This document shows positions 11,655-24,419 of a stretch of DNA of 39,028 nucleotides, piece by piece (within the stretch, counting starts at the first letter, position 1; the number at the start of each line of letters is the position of its first letter). The stretch is from Lingula anatina (taxonomy: Eukaryota; Brachiopoda; Lingulata; Lingulida; Lingulidae). The stretch spans positions 145,009 through 184,036 of the forward strand of contig NW_019775682.1 of NCBI RefSeq assembly GCF_001039355.2, in the 5' to 3' direction. The position numbers and the translations under genes were made by a program. The notes below the pieces were generated by a model. The model ran no database searches, was not told the DNA's origin, and was given only the letters and a program-made list of their open reading frames with translations.

Positions 11655-13503
11655 AATAAATCATTTTCATATACAATGATTCTAACCCTTTCAAAAGCAT
11701 TGCTGGACCACAGCCGGGTTGGCATTCTGAAATTGGTTTCAGAACGTGCCGTTTTCTGAGTAAAGCTTCTTTTGATCATTTCCAAGGTTGATGTCTTTAA
11801 TGGACTGCTCAGTTATAACAAATATCTACCAATGCGTGCCAATACATGAAAATATTACACATAAATTAAGACAAAAGTTAAGATTATTAACTTATCGACT
11901 GTTTGACATTAAGGAATTCAAGCACTTTCTTTAATGTTACACAACTCATTTTGCAATTAATCCATATAAAACAAACCTTGATCAAAAATTATTTTGTAGT
12001 TTAGAGATCAAAATGACGCCTTTGCTTCCTGTAATTAGAATCCTGTTGTGAAATCCAAATTTCTAGTTCTAGTTATTTGGTAAGAATTTACTGTAGAATT
12101 GTTTAAGGACAGTATCTCATGTGGCACGCCAAACAATTAAAATTAATAAGTGAATCCATAGGACCATATAAAGTTCATAACAACGTTCAAACAAAGTACA
12201 TACGAATCCCAGATGACATGACACCCTTACATCTACTTACATTAAAAAGTATTTGCTGAAAATATCAATAACCTTGTAAACAATGGCATGAATTGATCAC
12301 CGTGTATAAAATAATGGCAGATCTAAATATACACGTGTCCTGGATATAATTTATATCTATACAAGATGTAAAAAATTATTAATTCACGAGAATGGTACGT
12401 TACCTAAGGTAAAACAGAAAATTAGATTCGACATAAAGTAGGTTAATAGATATTACGTTATGCCATTCTATAAAGACGGGGTCCCTGATGGAGTTTGGGT
12501 TTCAAGTTTACCAGCAGAGGATTTAAAAAGCAATTAACAGCCGGGGTATAAACATGGCCAGCACGGATATTAAACGGAGAGTGAAAATGTCAACATCGAA
12601 CTGGAGATTAATTTTTATATATAAAAAAACAAAAAATGGGTCTAGCTGCTTTGAGAAAAGTTAAGTCCGAATCTACAGTATCTCTCTTGGTCTCTAAACA
12701 CAGTTGCTCTTTAGGAGTGTTTTAATGAGTATTTAATCAATGTCATTTCAGAGCTCTCTAAAAAGGGGATATTTCAGACCCTCCCTCCTGCCATAAACAT
12801 AATTATGTATTCGTCTTTGTCGCCACCATGATTCAGAGCTGGGCCACCTCCTGTGCCACTCACAAAAACACTTCCGTGGTGCCAGCCATATATAGGCTCT
12901 TCAACTTTATTTGAAGCAGGTAGTCTGCGTCCACAATTGCATGCTTGTCAAGTAAAACCCTGACAATATGCATTTCTTGAAATATCTGAAGCTTTGAAAA
13001 GAAGTACAGCATTGCATTTAATTTCTTAAGTCTGAGGCACATCCAAGATTTCCAGCCAAGAGCAGCTGAAGTGAAGGATACAAGAACAGATGAACTCAAT
13101 TTGGTAGCTATTGATCTGTTTTGACATGACGTGGCAGTGTGCGCGGCGTGTCCTGTTGGGCAGTCATTAATCTACCATTATTCAAACGCAATCTTTAAAG
13201 CCACGTGTAGAGTCACAAAACCAGGGGTCAGTGTGTGAAAGCTACATTTAATATGAAAAATAATTGAGTTATTATCTCCTTCATTTCAGAGACCTCGAAG
13301 GCTTAATCTGATCGAATGTCGCTGTCATCTTCGAGGGTTACTGGCGGTTGTGTTGGTAGAACCTTTGCTGGAATTCTGACTGTTGGTATTGGTGTCTGCC
13401 TTTCTTTTTTTAACTGCAAAGCCGTCGCCACAAATGCCCCATAGTGACTGCTGTTTTAAATTTGGATGAAATTGTAGACATTTGATAGTAAATGGTTTTA
13501 TAC

Positions 13504-13508
<5 letters not shown>
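11654..13508. other. Gene-free stretch with one uncertain frame
   Basis: The minus-strand frame at 12860-13099 (79 codons) looks protein-like in composition (KSWMCLRLKKLNAML, DADYLLQIKLKSLYMAGTT). It has no recognised family, no clear splice sites, and a TGA after which similar-looking sequence continues in shifted frames. It may be a decayed repeat. Nothing else was seen. Confidence 0.35.

Positions 13509-13549
<41 letters not shown>
13509..13549. repeat. (TC)n microsatellite
   Basis: About twenty uninterrupted TC dinucleotides. Confidence 0.95.
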
Positions 13550-13552
<3 letters not shown>

Positions 13553-13613
13553 CACCTAATATAAAAATACCAATTGTGGCATAAGAAACTAGAAAAGCAC
13601 TCCGAGAGCGCAG

Positions 13614-13829
13614 ACCTCCGCCAGGGCAGCGATTTTTGATTATTATTGATTATTGATTGATTATTGATCCGGATCACAACCAAAAACTAATCACTTCTAA
13701 GTTAACCCGTTTCCCACCTACCCTGAAAATTTCATCAAAATCGGTTCATAACTTTTTGAGTTATGTTGATGACAAACAGACAGACAGACAGACAAACAGG
13801 GGTGAAAACATAACCTCCTTGGCGGAGGT
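13614..13829. mobile_element. Non-autonomous TIR element (MITE-like)
   Basis: The ends are ACCTCCGCCAGGG (13614-13626) and CCTTGGCGGAGGT (13817-13829), inverted copies matching at 12 of 13 positions. The interior holds an ATTGATT-rich run (about 13637-13668), a unique segment with TTTCATCAAAATCGGTTC, and a GACA/GACAAACA-rich tract (13770-13799). To my knowledge, very similar sequence is dispersed at high copy in lancelet and other marine invertebrate genomes. It is too short for a transposase, so the apparent frame at 13657-13884 is not a gene. Confidence 0.65.
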
Positions 13830-13858
13830 AAATATTTTGCTTGCACACAACAAATCGC

Positions 13859-13928
13859 ATGTCACACGTAGCTCTGAGAAATAAATCATGTCATACCATA
13901 ATTCATTTTTCAGAGCTACATGTGACAT
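13859..13928. other. Compact 28-bp-stem hairpin
   Basis: 13859-13886 is inverted at 13901-13928 around a 14-base loop, with 25 of 28 positions complementary. Two of the three mismatches become G-U wobbles in a minus-strand transcript and one in a plus-strand transcript. The total length (70) and stem length fit a microRNA precursor, but they also fit a small foldback repeat. It begins only 29 bases after the TIR element. Confidence 0.6.
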
Positions 13929-13929
13929 C

Positions 13930-16353
13930 TTTGAAATTCAATTTGATTATGGTTTTGGAGACAATGTATTGGTCAATTTAATTTCCTTGGCTTTATCTGT
14001 TCACTGAAACATCGGGTAGTTTCTAAAGAAATTCCTTTTTGGGCACCATACATGAATCGATGTTCACGTGTAGACGAAAGGGGGGAGGGCGGGGTGCCTA
14101 TTACCAACTAGCAAGAGTGGTGGGATAAACAGCTCATAAGTATTAGTTCAATAAGTACCTAAGCAGAGGCAGAACATCGCTGTTGGTATTTATCTGCGAA
14201 GCGCTTCCGTCATTATACTAACAATCGGCGAGTTTAAAATCGATAACAAGTTTTTTTCTTCAGTAACTCAACCTACAAATATATGGAAAGCAAAAAGTTA
14301 CACTGAACAGAAATGTCTTTCGTGCAACAAATACCTCTTTTTCTAAACAAAGTGGGAATCTAGACTCCATTACCAAAATGGCTTCCTGCTGCACGGTTAC
14401 CTACTCACTGCCATTAATTGTACCAGTTCAGTGACTTTTGTCCCGTGGGAAATCTTGGTGCAGGGTATGGTACAAAATGGGCTCTTTGATTTTGTTATGT
14501 AAAAGACAAAAAGAGCATGCGAGGACAGAGTCGTAGGTTATCTGTGCGGCTATGAGAGATGATAGACATAATCGGCATCGGATTTAAAATCAGTCACACG
14601 TGGTTTTAGAACGACATTTTGGGTCTTAGAAAGAAATTTGGGAAGAATAAATGATGTAAAATAATCTTCATAACGATTTTGATCTCAGTTTTGATGCTCA
14701 GCGAAGAAAAAAATTAATCTTATAAGTAATCCTGAGAATAAAAAAGATTTTGGTCGCATTTCCTATACTCAGCGGAGATACGTTTTAACCTTATTACTCA
14801 TTCAAAGCGTTATGTAGAACGAGTTTTCGAGATTGCTTTTGGATCTTTATGACTACGATCAAAATAGCCTACCGGCTCTTAGAACTTGATGTCCTTCTTT
14901 ACAACTGATGCAGCGGATATGCCTTAAATATTTAAGTATTTTAGTCTGATGATAAGTGTTCGATCATAGAACTCCTTTTTTTATTTACTTAATCTCTCTT
15001 CTCCTTCTGAAAACGTAGATTTAACAACACATTACGTAACGTTATTGGCAATATTGTGAATAAAATAACACGTTGATAAAAAACGCATTAATTTCAAAAT
15101 GTTATGTTTGAAAGCGTCTATAAGGTTCCTAGGTGTAAAGTCAAGATGTGTAGTCACTTTTAATTACAAGGCAATTATTCTAAAAGCAACAATTGGCTAC
15201 CTATAACATACATAGGCCCACGTGCATGCAGTTGAACCACGGTTGTCATGTCTTCTTTGGTGTGATTTTGCTCCTGGCCGCTCTTGGTTATCTATATTTG
15301 TTATAGTTATCTGTCAGGTTCATGAGCTAATTTGATTTACATCGTACATGTACAAACAAGCTGTCGGAGATAGCGTTCAGTGAACAGTAAATCTTGACAG
15401 AGCAGGTACCTAAAAGATGCAGATGAAGAAGTTGGCACACATCCAATATGGTGGTCAAGATACGAAAAATAAGTTTGCAATGAAATATATTTTGGTATTG
15501 ATTGAAAACCCTTTCAATAGTTGCTACTGCTATCTGGCGTTTAAAAAAATGGCAGGGCATTACAGTCAACGACATCAGAAAAGGATGGAAGTAAAAATAA
15601 AAGGAAGAAAAGGAGCGGGGAAGGGAGGAAGGGGAAAGAGGAAGGAAGTAACAATTCAATAATGTAGTATCTAAGAAACAACAGTTAATACCATCAATAT
15701 TGATGTTCAACTGTCAATTGTGAAATAAAGATTACATCTCACAGGAAACGGTCTTCAGATTACCAAGAATGATGACACAAACACGTTGCACAGCGCTGAA
15801 AGGAATTTCGATCTTTAGTGTAATTATTGCTGCCCCTAGGTGTAAACTGTTATGTGAAAGCTGCCAACATGTGGGCAAGATTACCTAATGTCGCTGCATG
15901 GTAAATAACCATCTCTGTTCTCTGGGAATTGCAAACTGCTCGATGGTGTGAGGATATACTTGGGGCCCATTCACACGTGCGACAATTTGGATCGCGTCTA
16001 CCCCACTATTATCGTTCTAATTCTGTTTTCTTTCCTGTTTGAATGTAGGTCAGTCACCCTGCATTAGTAAGTTGGCTTCCTAGCACAGCACTCAGACTAG
16101 AGAGCTTCGAGCTAGGGGGACCTAGTAAATCTTACTACAACGAGGGCCCATGGGCTGTCTGCTACCTGGAGAGTGAAAAAAATTAACATGAAACGTATTC
16201 AATAAAGAGATCAGGTGTAAATGGCAAATGCGGTTAACGGGTCTGGCGAAGATCTTTTTATCCACATACCAACACCTTTACCTCAGTTCTTCGCCCGCTT
16301 TTAAACTCCCTGGTGCCAAGAAATATTTAACAGACTATTTACAACAACTTTGC

Positions 16354-16355
<2 letters not shown>
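13930..16355. other. Gene-free stretch
   Basis: No exon supported. The frames at 15327-15710 (minus, 127 codons) and 15417-15662 (plus) overlap antiparallel. One is Ser/Phe-rich and the other Lys/Gly/Arg-rich because of a purine-rich tract at about 15590-15655. Neither resembles a known family. Confidence 0.45.

Positions 16356-16398
<43 letters not shown>
16356..16398. repeat. (TG)n microsatellite
   Basis: Uninterrupted TG dinucleotides over about 43 bases. Confidence 0.95.
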
Positions 16399-16401
<3 letters not shown>

Positions 16402-18383
16402 ATACTTATATTGAACCGATGAGTTTGGTTTTGGTGGGCGTGTGTTCTCATATAAAAACCTATTCAGGTAGAACAGATATCTCACAGAGCTCACCCGCTA
16501 TGCTCCGTAATTTGTATACAAGGGCAAGAACAAAGTGCTCACACATTAATATTCTCGAGAGCAACAGGGATTGTTTTGAATGCTGAATGGGAATCTTTCT
16601 ATTTTGACCAACCTTGACCAACCGGTCGATTCACCCTGGATGTACTTAAGTTCCTTTAGACTTTATTGATGCATTTCTTAATACGTCTCGATAGAAATCT
16701 ATGTGGACATATGTTTGTACACTACATAGCCTTGCACTGTATGGATATCAGGGCATGTGTCCGTCTAATTAATTCTTTAGGGTACGATTACTAGCTCGGG
16801 TCAGATACCTTGGGACCTTAAGAATGTGAGCCTCCCTTTTTGGGAGATTTTCCGTCCTTTCTAATCTACAGCATTTCAATCACTTTGACTTTGACTACTT
16901 CTCGCTTCGGTTTTCAATTTTAATTCAGCGCCGAGCTTGAACTCATCCAGTAGCAATATATCATAAGTGAATTTCAATTTGCATCTGAAAAAGGTGATTC
17001 AAAAACCGGTGGCCTTTGATAATGAATAAGTAATGTAGAATCATTTGTTTCTGATGAATCTGCATCTGTCCAAACTATTACGTTGTAGGTACTTATGTAA
17101 AGCTGCACCGATTCCAACTGAATTTTACTGTCAAATGTCAATCTCCTTGACGCATGACATTTAACAAGAAGTGGCTTTTGTCGTCAAAATGAGATAAACA
17201 GACTAGCAAAGACCTACAGACATTCCAATGGTATCTATGAGAGCAACTTACATCGAAGCTAACATTATAACACATTCCAATACAAATATCTTTGTATAAT
17301 ATGCACTCTTTCAAATTTTCCAATCAAACTGCCGGTGGGCATACATGTATTAACTCTCTACACTTTGCTCACTGACAGCCATACATGTTGTCAGTTTGTA
17401 GTCGCTACTTTGACAGGAAATAGTGGAAGGGACGTAAACGGACTACAACATTGCTTCACAACAGATTCAGGAGCGCCTGTGCTATGTGGCAGACCGCTAA
17501 CGTTTATTAATTAAAGCATTGCAGGCCAAAACTGGTACAGCCGTGAACGCTATTTGTGATGCGCCTTTGGCATAGGCCCACTGAAAGTGTTTGTTACCGT
17601 GCAGAAACCTAAGAACGACTTCTACGCCCCTTCCAACGAACTATTTGCATGTAGGCGAACCCCAAATATGACAGAAATGGTCTTATTGTGTGCCATTGTA
17701 AACCCCATAGGGTCGGAGCATATTGAAGGTTCTTGTTCAGAAATTGTGAGCACGGTATGTAAATCAATAAAATTTTGTAAAATATGCATGTTGAAACAGG
17801 AAAGAAAATCATTTTAACTCAATTTATGATGGGGATTTTACTTTTACATTATTAGGCTTGTTAAGGCCCTAAAATTTGGCAAACGCTGAATTTTGTAGTG
17901 CAAATGCCTGACTTGGCAGGAATGTTCCTTGGGCCAAAAGAAAAAAGTATTCATAGAGACAATCTTTATCGATGCATTAATTAGCATAATTAACATAAAT
18001 TATGCAAATTAGGTACCAAAATATAATATTTCCATCAGTTTTTGCCTATAAGCATGTGGAACTGGACGTTACACATATACACGAAATTGCATGAAAGAAT
18101 AATAAATTAATGAAAGAATATGCAAACTATGCAAAAAGAAATTAGAATATGGAGAGCCATTTCTTACTTCGGTGCACTGCTTGTATGAGGAAAAATGTGA
18201 ATTTAATGCTAGTTTGATATCCAAACAAATGATTTAAATGAAATTTCTTTAGAAGCTTTAATGAAAAAAAATCCGGCAATTAGCAAAATTTCTTGTTAAG
18301 ATTTTTGCTCTAAGACAAAAAAAATTGTATGCAACAGGTCTCTTATAAGCCCGAATGACTGGGTGTTCTGTGCTTATGACAAA

Positions 18384-18414
<31 letters not shown>

Positions 18415-21400
18415 ATGTATAGGTATGTAAGGCAACTTAAAAATTGATGACACCTTTGAACCGAAAACTGAAACTTGTTTTCAAACTCTAAGTACATCAA
18501 TGTACATCTGTGTTCAATTTTAATTCTAAATCCTTTTAAATTCAAGCTGTTCTCTGGATATCAGATGACAGATTTTATTAATTTTTATAAAACAATAACG
18601 GTAAAGGAAGAATATGGGCATCTGCGAGACATTGATCAATAACTGCCTCTTGTTGGGCTACTCTCTAACAGAGGCTAGCTGAGTGATGACGTCAACTCTA
18701 TTCTAAAGTTTTTACAGTACTTATAAAAAACTAATGGTGTTAGCCAGAGAAATATCTGTGAATATCCAGTGAAAAAAAACTGTGACTCTGGTAGAGGGAA
18801 GCTGCTTGATATGCTGAGCGTAATAATTTTTTCTTCTGAATATTTGAAAACGTGGGAAGAGAGAGCGTACAAGTGCCACATCAGGGAATAAAGACTGCCG
18901 CTGGATAGTCTGAAATAAGTCACAAGGGCACAAAATCCCGTATATTTTTCACGTCTTCGTCGTCTAATCAGCTTTCAGCACAAGGATATTTAATTTCGCA
19001 TTATGATGACGCTCAACCAGGATGGAAACATACGAGCGTGCAGCAAGTGATCAATTCAGTGCCTTCCCTGGTGTGCTCGGCCAAGCTTGAGGTTATCTCA
19101 TTCCATGCAACACACGCACACTGTCTGCACAAGCTAAATAGCACCGATATAGTACAGAACCGCGTCCCTATGGATGACGTCCCTGTGGACTGAGTGACAA
19201 ACTTTTGGGGAAGGGATGGGGTATGCGTTGTTTCGAGGGATTTCGTATTCTTTCCTGGTCTCTTTGCCAAATGTAAATCGTAGGCCTACACCTTTCCTTC
19301 ATTTATGACAGTTTTTCTTAACACTTTTTTTAGATCAATAATAATGTCTGTGTTGAACGGTCTGAACGAAACCCACCGCCAGCTCACGCTAAAAGTCTTT
19401 AAGTGAAGTCACGTTGCGTAATCTCGACTTTCCGACTTTATTCCTGAGCAAATACAGTGTAATCGCAACAATATCAAATACTGCTAATCGATCACAAAAT
19501 GGGCCTCTTTTAACGCACACAATGCCCGTTCTTTGCGGTATTGCAAAATCAATTACAGCACTTAATTTCTTTCAAATTCAAATTGGAATAGTTCACCAGT
19601 GCCTCTTGAGCCACATGCAGATGTATCTGACTTCAATTTCAGAAAATCCTTAGAATAGATAATGTAGAAATCGACGTTTGCCAGTCGATATTCAACATGT
19701 CAGTTGCAGTGTATCAAAAACAGATTTCAGGCCAGTTCAGTTGTCCAATGTAGACCTTCCACGAAAAAATGATAAATGAATTAAGTTAGTTCTACGTCAA
19801 ACTCTGGCCGAGCAGTTAATCCTGGATCATATTCTGTAAAATCAAACTTGGAAGATAATTTTGAGCCCGCAATCAATGTTATTCATGGTATGTCGTACGT
19901 CTTACAGCAGTCGTGCTTTGGATAATAAAACAACGCGTTTGCCAACTTCGAAGCCTTTTTCCCAGAAAAGATAATATGTAATTTCCTCGTTTCAAATTTA
20001 AACAAATCCTCCTCTATTACACCAAATTACCATGCGCATGGAAAATGCACGCAATGACCCTAAACGCCAACGTACACGTTAGGGGTCGTCAAGTGTGTGT
20101 CCAGTTGATGTAAAGGATTTCACACTGACCCAACCATGCGTCAAGGCGGAGCGGACGCAGCAGTACTTGAAAGGTTCCCAGTGCACTTACTTCATTCGAG
20201 TGGGTGATGCACTTTTAACTGGAGATCGGAACTTCAAAAGCCTTCTGCCTTTTTAGGTAGGAAAACAGTAGTTTGTTGGCTATTTTTGATGACCTCTAAG
20301 AGAAAAAAACGTATTGTAATTTCCACGCATGTCATGACTGTTTTATAGACAGTGCAGTAAAGCAGACCGAATTCAATTTTTGCGTGTTTGGGCATTGTAT
20401 TGTAATCTCTGCTGGCTATCAAAATCAAGCCAAACTGAATGTAGGGCCTATATGTATTATGGTTACTGGACGCTTTAATATTTTTTTCACAGAACGCATG
20501 CGTTATTTTTTCACTACACACATCTGTATGTACATGTACAAACACCAAGAATTTTTCTGCGGTTAACTATTTTATACCGTTAAAAAACTGCATCCCTCCA
20601 TGAAATAATCATCACAAAGTCTCCTTAATTAGAGAAATAGCTTTGGTGTACTATTTATTAAAAATTGGATGTATGGACATTGTATCAACACCCTCCGAAT
20701 ACCTACTACAGCCAGCGAAGTTTTCATCTAATTGTGTTAGAGTTGCCGTCCGGAACAATCACACCCTAGTAAACACAATCCAGCACGGATTGCCATTTTG
20801 CGCAATTCTTGAAATTGTGACAAAATATTATTATATATGGAAATAAAAAGTAAGAAGGAAAACATGCCAAGAGAACCGAAGCCATATTACATTAGGTGTT
20901 GAACTGTCATAATAGTCCGAAATTCTTATTTGCTAAATGTACGCAGCAGTGATACAGGCTTAATTATTTCTTCACTGACCTTCTGGAGGGAAATTTATAC
21001 AAAAAGTGTTGAATAGTATTACGAATTTTGTAAATGTAGCACAGTACATGTATAGTAGGTCTAATTAACACCCTTATAATTCCTTTGTAAAATCCACTGA
21101 AATCTTAAAGTCTCTAGCTCACCCTTTTGCTATGTTGAAGGTCAATGACATGGCACTATGTTCAATCCCTTGGCATTTCGAAATATTACAATAATTTTCA
21201 AGGCCAGCTTGTGTTCTTTGTGTTTACGCTGTCGTTCAATACACTGGTCACTAAAAGAGAAAATTGACCCTGGGATAATTCGATCCAGACCCGTGGTGCG
21301 CACTGCTAGTAGACCTTGACCTAGACATAGGTTTGCAGACGGGTGCGCATCTCACCGCTTTCGCCAAAACAACTTTATTTTGAGCTCCTTGCAACTGCGC

Positions 21401-22090
21401 CATTTCACGTCTCGTTAACGAGGTATTTTGGCCAAAGTGGGTTTGATCAAGGACGCAAATGGTTTTGGTCCAACGTTGTATATCCCCAGGCGTTCTGAGT
21501 TTGCACAAAGGTAACTCGTAGTGCAGGTACAGGACCCACTTAACAAATATTCCAAAGGCTTGAGGTTTTTATTCTTTTTACTTGCGCGTTTCAACCACTT
21601 AAGATGTTAAATTAACTGATTGTGAAGGGTACCGCAATTGTCCAGAAAGGAATGATAACCCATTCCCTCTAACCAAGCTCCGTTTTAAGGATATTAGGCA
21701 GAATATGTAGTTTTACATAATTTTTATATATAAGACATAGTAAGTTATATTATAACCATTCAATTGTGAATAATCTACCCCCTGCTATTAGAATGAGAAA
21801 AAGAACAAACACTAGTCATCAGGCAGACATGGCGTGGCACTTTATTTCGGTTCACGTAAAATATAAAAATATATATAGAATAAAATATTTGTTATATATT
21901 TAATTGCTATTTATATAACTAATATATCTTCCATTTGCCATGGACCAGACACAATCTTGAGCGTATAAAAACAGACGCAGCTTTGGTAGCCAATCACAGA
22001 GAACAACACAAAAGCATGTCACTCCCCTGTGGCTAAATGAAATACGCTAAGACATGTCTAATCAACGCCAAATAGAAACAAGAACAACAA
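16399..22090. other. Gene-free stretch
   Basis: No coding exon, RNA gene or complete transposon was recognised. 17850-18130 is notably AT-rich with recurring ATTAGCATAATT, AAATTATGC and TATGCAAA words, and is probably part of a dispersed repeat. Short frames elsewhere have no family resemblance. Confidence 0.4.
18381..18416. repeat. (AAAT)n microsatellite
   Basis: Nine perfect AAAT units. Confidence 0.95.
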
Positions 22091-22096
22091 CAGTCT

Positions 22097-22102
22097 TTTA
22101 TT
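22097..22102 (-). terminator. Candidate poly(A) signal of the globin gene
   Basis: AATAAA on the minus strand, about 430 bases beyond the globin stop codon at 22532. Another AATAAA lies at 21841-21846. Which one is used cannot be told from sequence. Confidence 0.35.
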
Positions 22103-22531
22103 CTCAAAGTGTGGCCACTTTTGCACTGGATTCTAGATTAACATAGCTCTAGAGCAGAATTGCGTTGTACGACAGCAACATTTAAAGTGGGCAGGCTTTG
22201 AAAATATTCTTCCGATCTTCCACTTTTCTCTTCACATAGGCATAAGCCAATTTTCTGCAAAGATGCTCCGGAGAAATTCGTGTCTCAAAAACTGTGAAAA
22301 TACCTGACATAAAACACATCTAAAACTTCAGGAATGATTCTTAAGCAGCACTGATTTTGTTTCATTTCATTTTTCATTTGGTACAGAATTCAGATAACAA
22401 AAACGTTGCATATCACTTGGTAATTATCCGTTACTTGCAGCTATACTTTCTGTTTTTTGATATCAAAAACAATACTGTTCCAACTAAGAGTTATTCTCTG
22501 GGGCATCTTTGGCTTTCCGGTTGGTTCCAGT

Positions 22532-24271
22532 CTATCTTTTCCCGCCATAAGTGGCCTGGCCCTCCCTCATTCTGGCCACGATCCATGTGTAGAGCGTGTC
22601 CCACAGTTGGTCGTGTTGCTTAGTCCAGTTCCCTATGTGAGCTTTCATCAGTTCCCGCATGGCTACGCCCAGATGCTGAAAGGAAAAAATATAATTCAGT
22701 CGGAAAATCTATGAAATTTTCGGTGTCGCCACGGCCAAAGGTGAGCGGAAGAGGAGATTTCAAGTATTTACTCTTTTGAAGGAAATTGAATTATTCTAAA
22801 CGTTAATTAGAACGTTTTTCCTGATTATTTCCTTTAAAAAACATATTTATCAACATTCAATTCGGTTTGAAAACAACGTTTTTAGAATTTCTTTTTCTGC
22901 CTTTTAACATCTCCAAAATAGATATAATCATGTCCAGAAAACAAAGAATGCACAAGATGTCAATCTGGAATAAACCAGCAGGCGACAGACGGAAAACAAA
23001 GGGAAAAAACCTACGGGGAAATAGTCTGTTGGAACATTGTAACCACTGGTCCCGTGGCGACCTCCAAGACGCCTGAGAACTGGAGCCATGTCTTCCAGGG
23101 ACTCCAGATTCTCCACCACCTTGGTGATGTACTTAACGACCCTGGTCACGTGGAAGATGATCCTGGTGCTGTTCTGCATCTGCGCTGCTGAGCTACCGCG
23201 AGCGAACTCGAACACGGACTGGGTCTTGGGTTGCATGCTGAACATTCTGTAATACAGAAATACAAAAAAAAATGATAACTAGAAAACAGTATATATCTAT
23301 AAGTCGTTTGTCAACGTTTATAGTTATATAACGAAAAAGAAGTTTTTCGATAAATCAATTTCACTTCCATTTTTTTTTCTAACACGTCAGAAGCAAAGAT
23401 GGGCGTGGTCATCACAGCGCTCCCGTACCAATGCACTTATACACAGTGTCTCTTCTACTAAGTATTGAAATGCAGGGAGGGGAGGATTAAGCAAAATTTA
23501 GTTTTGGTCAGACGTTAAGGGTTTTTCTGCAATCATTCTAATCTTTGCACAAGAAAAGGAAAAAGCTCGACAGACATGCACATGTACTTCTCAGAGCGTC
23601 ACCAAATTAACAAGACACTTCATAACTTGACACCTTATCCTACCTTTAGAAAAAAATGAAATATTTCAACGATTCAGACTACATGTATTGGTCACTTTAG
23701 CGACAATGTGCAGCGTTTCACTTACTTTAAGAACATCTGCATACCCCTGTTGGACGGGTCTCCAGCCACGAACGCGTTCCAGCTCAGTTTGATCATCATA
23801 CGCTGATTGGCGTCCAGCGACAGATGAATGCTCTTGTCCTTGACATAGCGCACGCGTTCATACAGCCTGGAAGTATGGGGGAGAGAGATTGTGTCTTTTT
23901 ATCAATCTGTTAACAAAAATACGGATTGGTTTTTTTTTTATCGGCAGTATTTAGTATAAGAAAATAAAATTAATTCTTCAAATATCTTAGGTAAATAGAA
24001 CTTACTGAAGCAGCATGTTGTCGCAAACTTCGTCGTAGTTTGTCTGAAATGTGAAATAAAGATAAGTGGAAACCCTTACCCAACAAATACTATGAAATAT
24101 CAGCTCTGAAAATGAAAACGACCGAGCAGTTATTTTCAATCTTGCAAAAAAAAAAAAGCTGTTTGACACACCGAACCCTCGTGTAAAATTAGTTCTTAAT
24201 GCAAAATACTAGATATACGACTTTATTATCGAAAGCCTAGGTTTTTTGTCAATCTAAACACTCACAGACAT
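22532..24271 (-). CDS. Globin, five exons, 186 aa
   Basis: A heme protein that binds oxygen or other gaseous ligands. Coding exons in transcript order are 24266-24271, 24006-24043, 23726-23866, 23015-23246 and 22532-22675. All introns are GT-AG and the frame is continuous. The fold markers fit by alignment to neuroglobin and myoglobin: A-helix Trp44 (KLSWNAF), CD1 Phe74 six residues after Pro68, distal His94 (E7), proximal His126 (F8, in LGGRHG) and a G-H helix region to Arg186. The introns after Lys62 and Pro139 match the conserved B12.2 and G7.0 positions. Both E7 and F8 His are present, so the protein could be penta- or hexacoordinate. About 30 residues precede helix A, encoded by a two-codon exon 1, a 38-base exon 2 and part of exon 3. 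No signal peptide is seen, so it is probably intracellular. The subfamily cannot be settled without a tree. Lancelets are known to have several globins. Confidence 0.92.
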
Positions 24272-24364
24272 CTTGCTGTATTAACTTTAACTCAGCTTTG
24301 TGGAGAGTTTCGGTGACTTTTCCTGAACCAACTGGAAATGTAGCGTCTGGTGGCTTTGTCTTGG

Positions 24365-24372
24365 TATTTATA
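24365..24372 (-). promoter_or_regulatory. TATA box of the globin gene
   Basis: TATAAATA on the minus strand, about 95 bases upstream of the globin ATG. This predicts a transcription start near 24338 and a 5' UTR of roughly 65 bases. Upstream of it are a G-rich block (minus-strand GGGGGAGTGG) and, at 24410-24414, an inverted CCAAT box (ATTGG on the minus strand), about 75 bases before the predicted start. This resembles vertebrate globin promoters. The spacing is observed and the function is inferred. Confidence 0.6.
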
Positions 24373-24419
24373 CTTCATGGCCACTCCCCCATGGCAAGGT
24401 GTCCATCAGCCAATAAAAA

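Noticed and set aside
11525-11785. Frames rich in His-Thr, Arg-Glu or Cys-Val
   Set aside because: They are translations of the TC/TG microsatellite.
12860-13099. Protein-like minus-strand frame of 79 codons
   Set aside because: No family could be named, there are no clean splice sites, and a stop with an apparent frameshift follows. At best it is a decayed repeat.
13325-13683. Minus-strand frames with Arg-Glu runs
   Set aside because: They are driven by the TC microsatellite at 13509-13549, with no family resemblance outside the repeat.
13770-13799. GACA/GACAAACA tract as a possible CRISPR-like or satellite array
   Set aside because: It is a short simple repeat inside the TIR element, without spacers.
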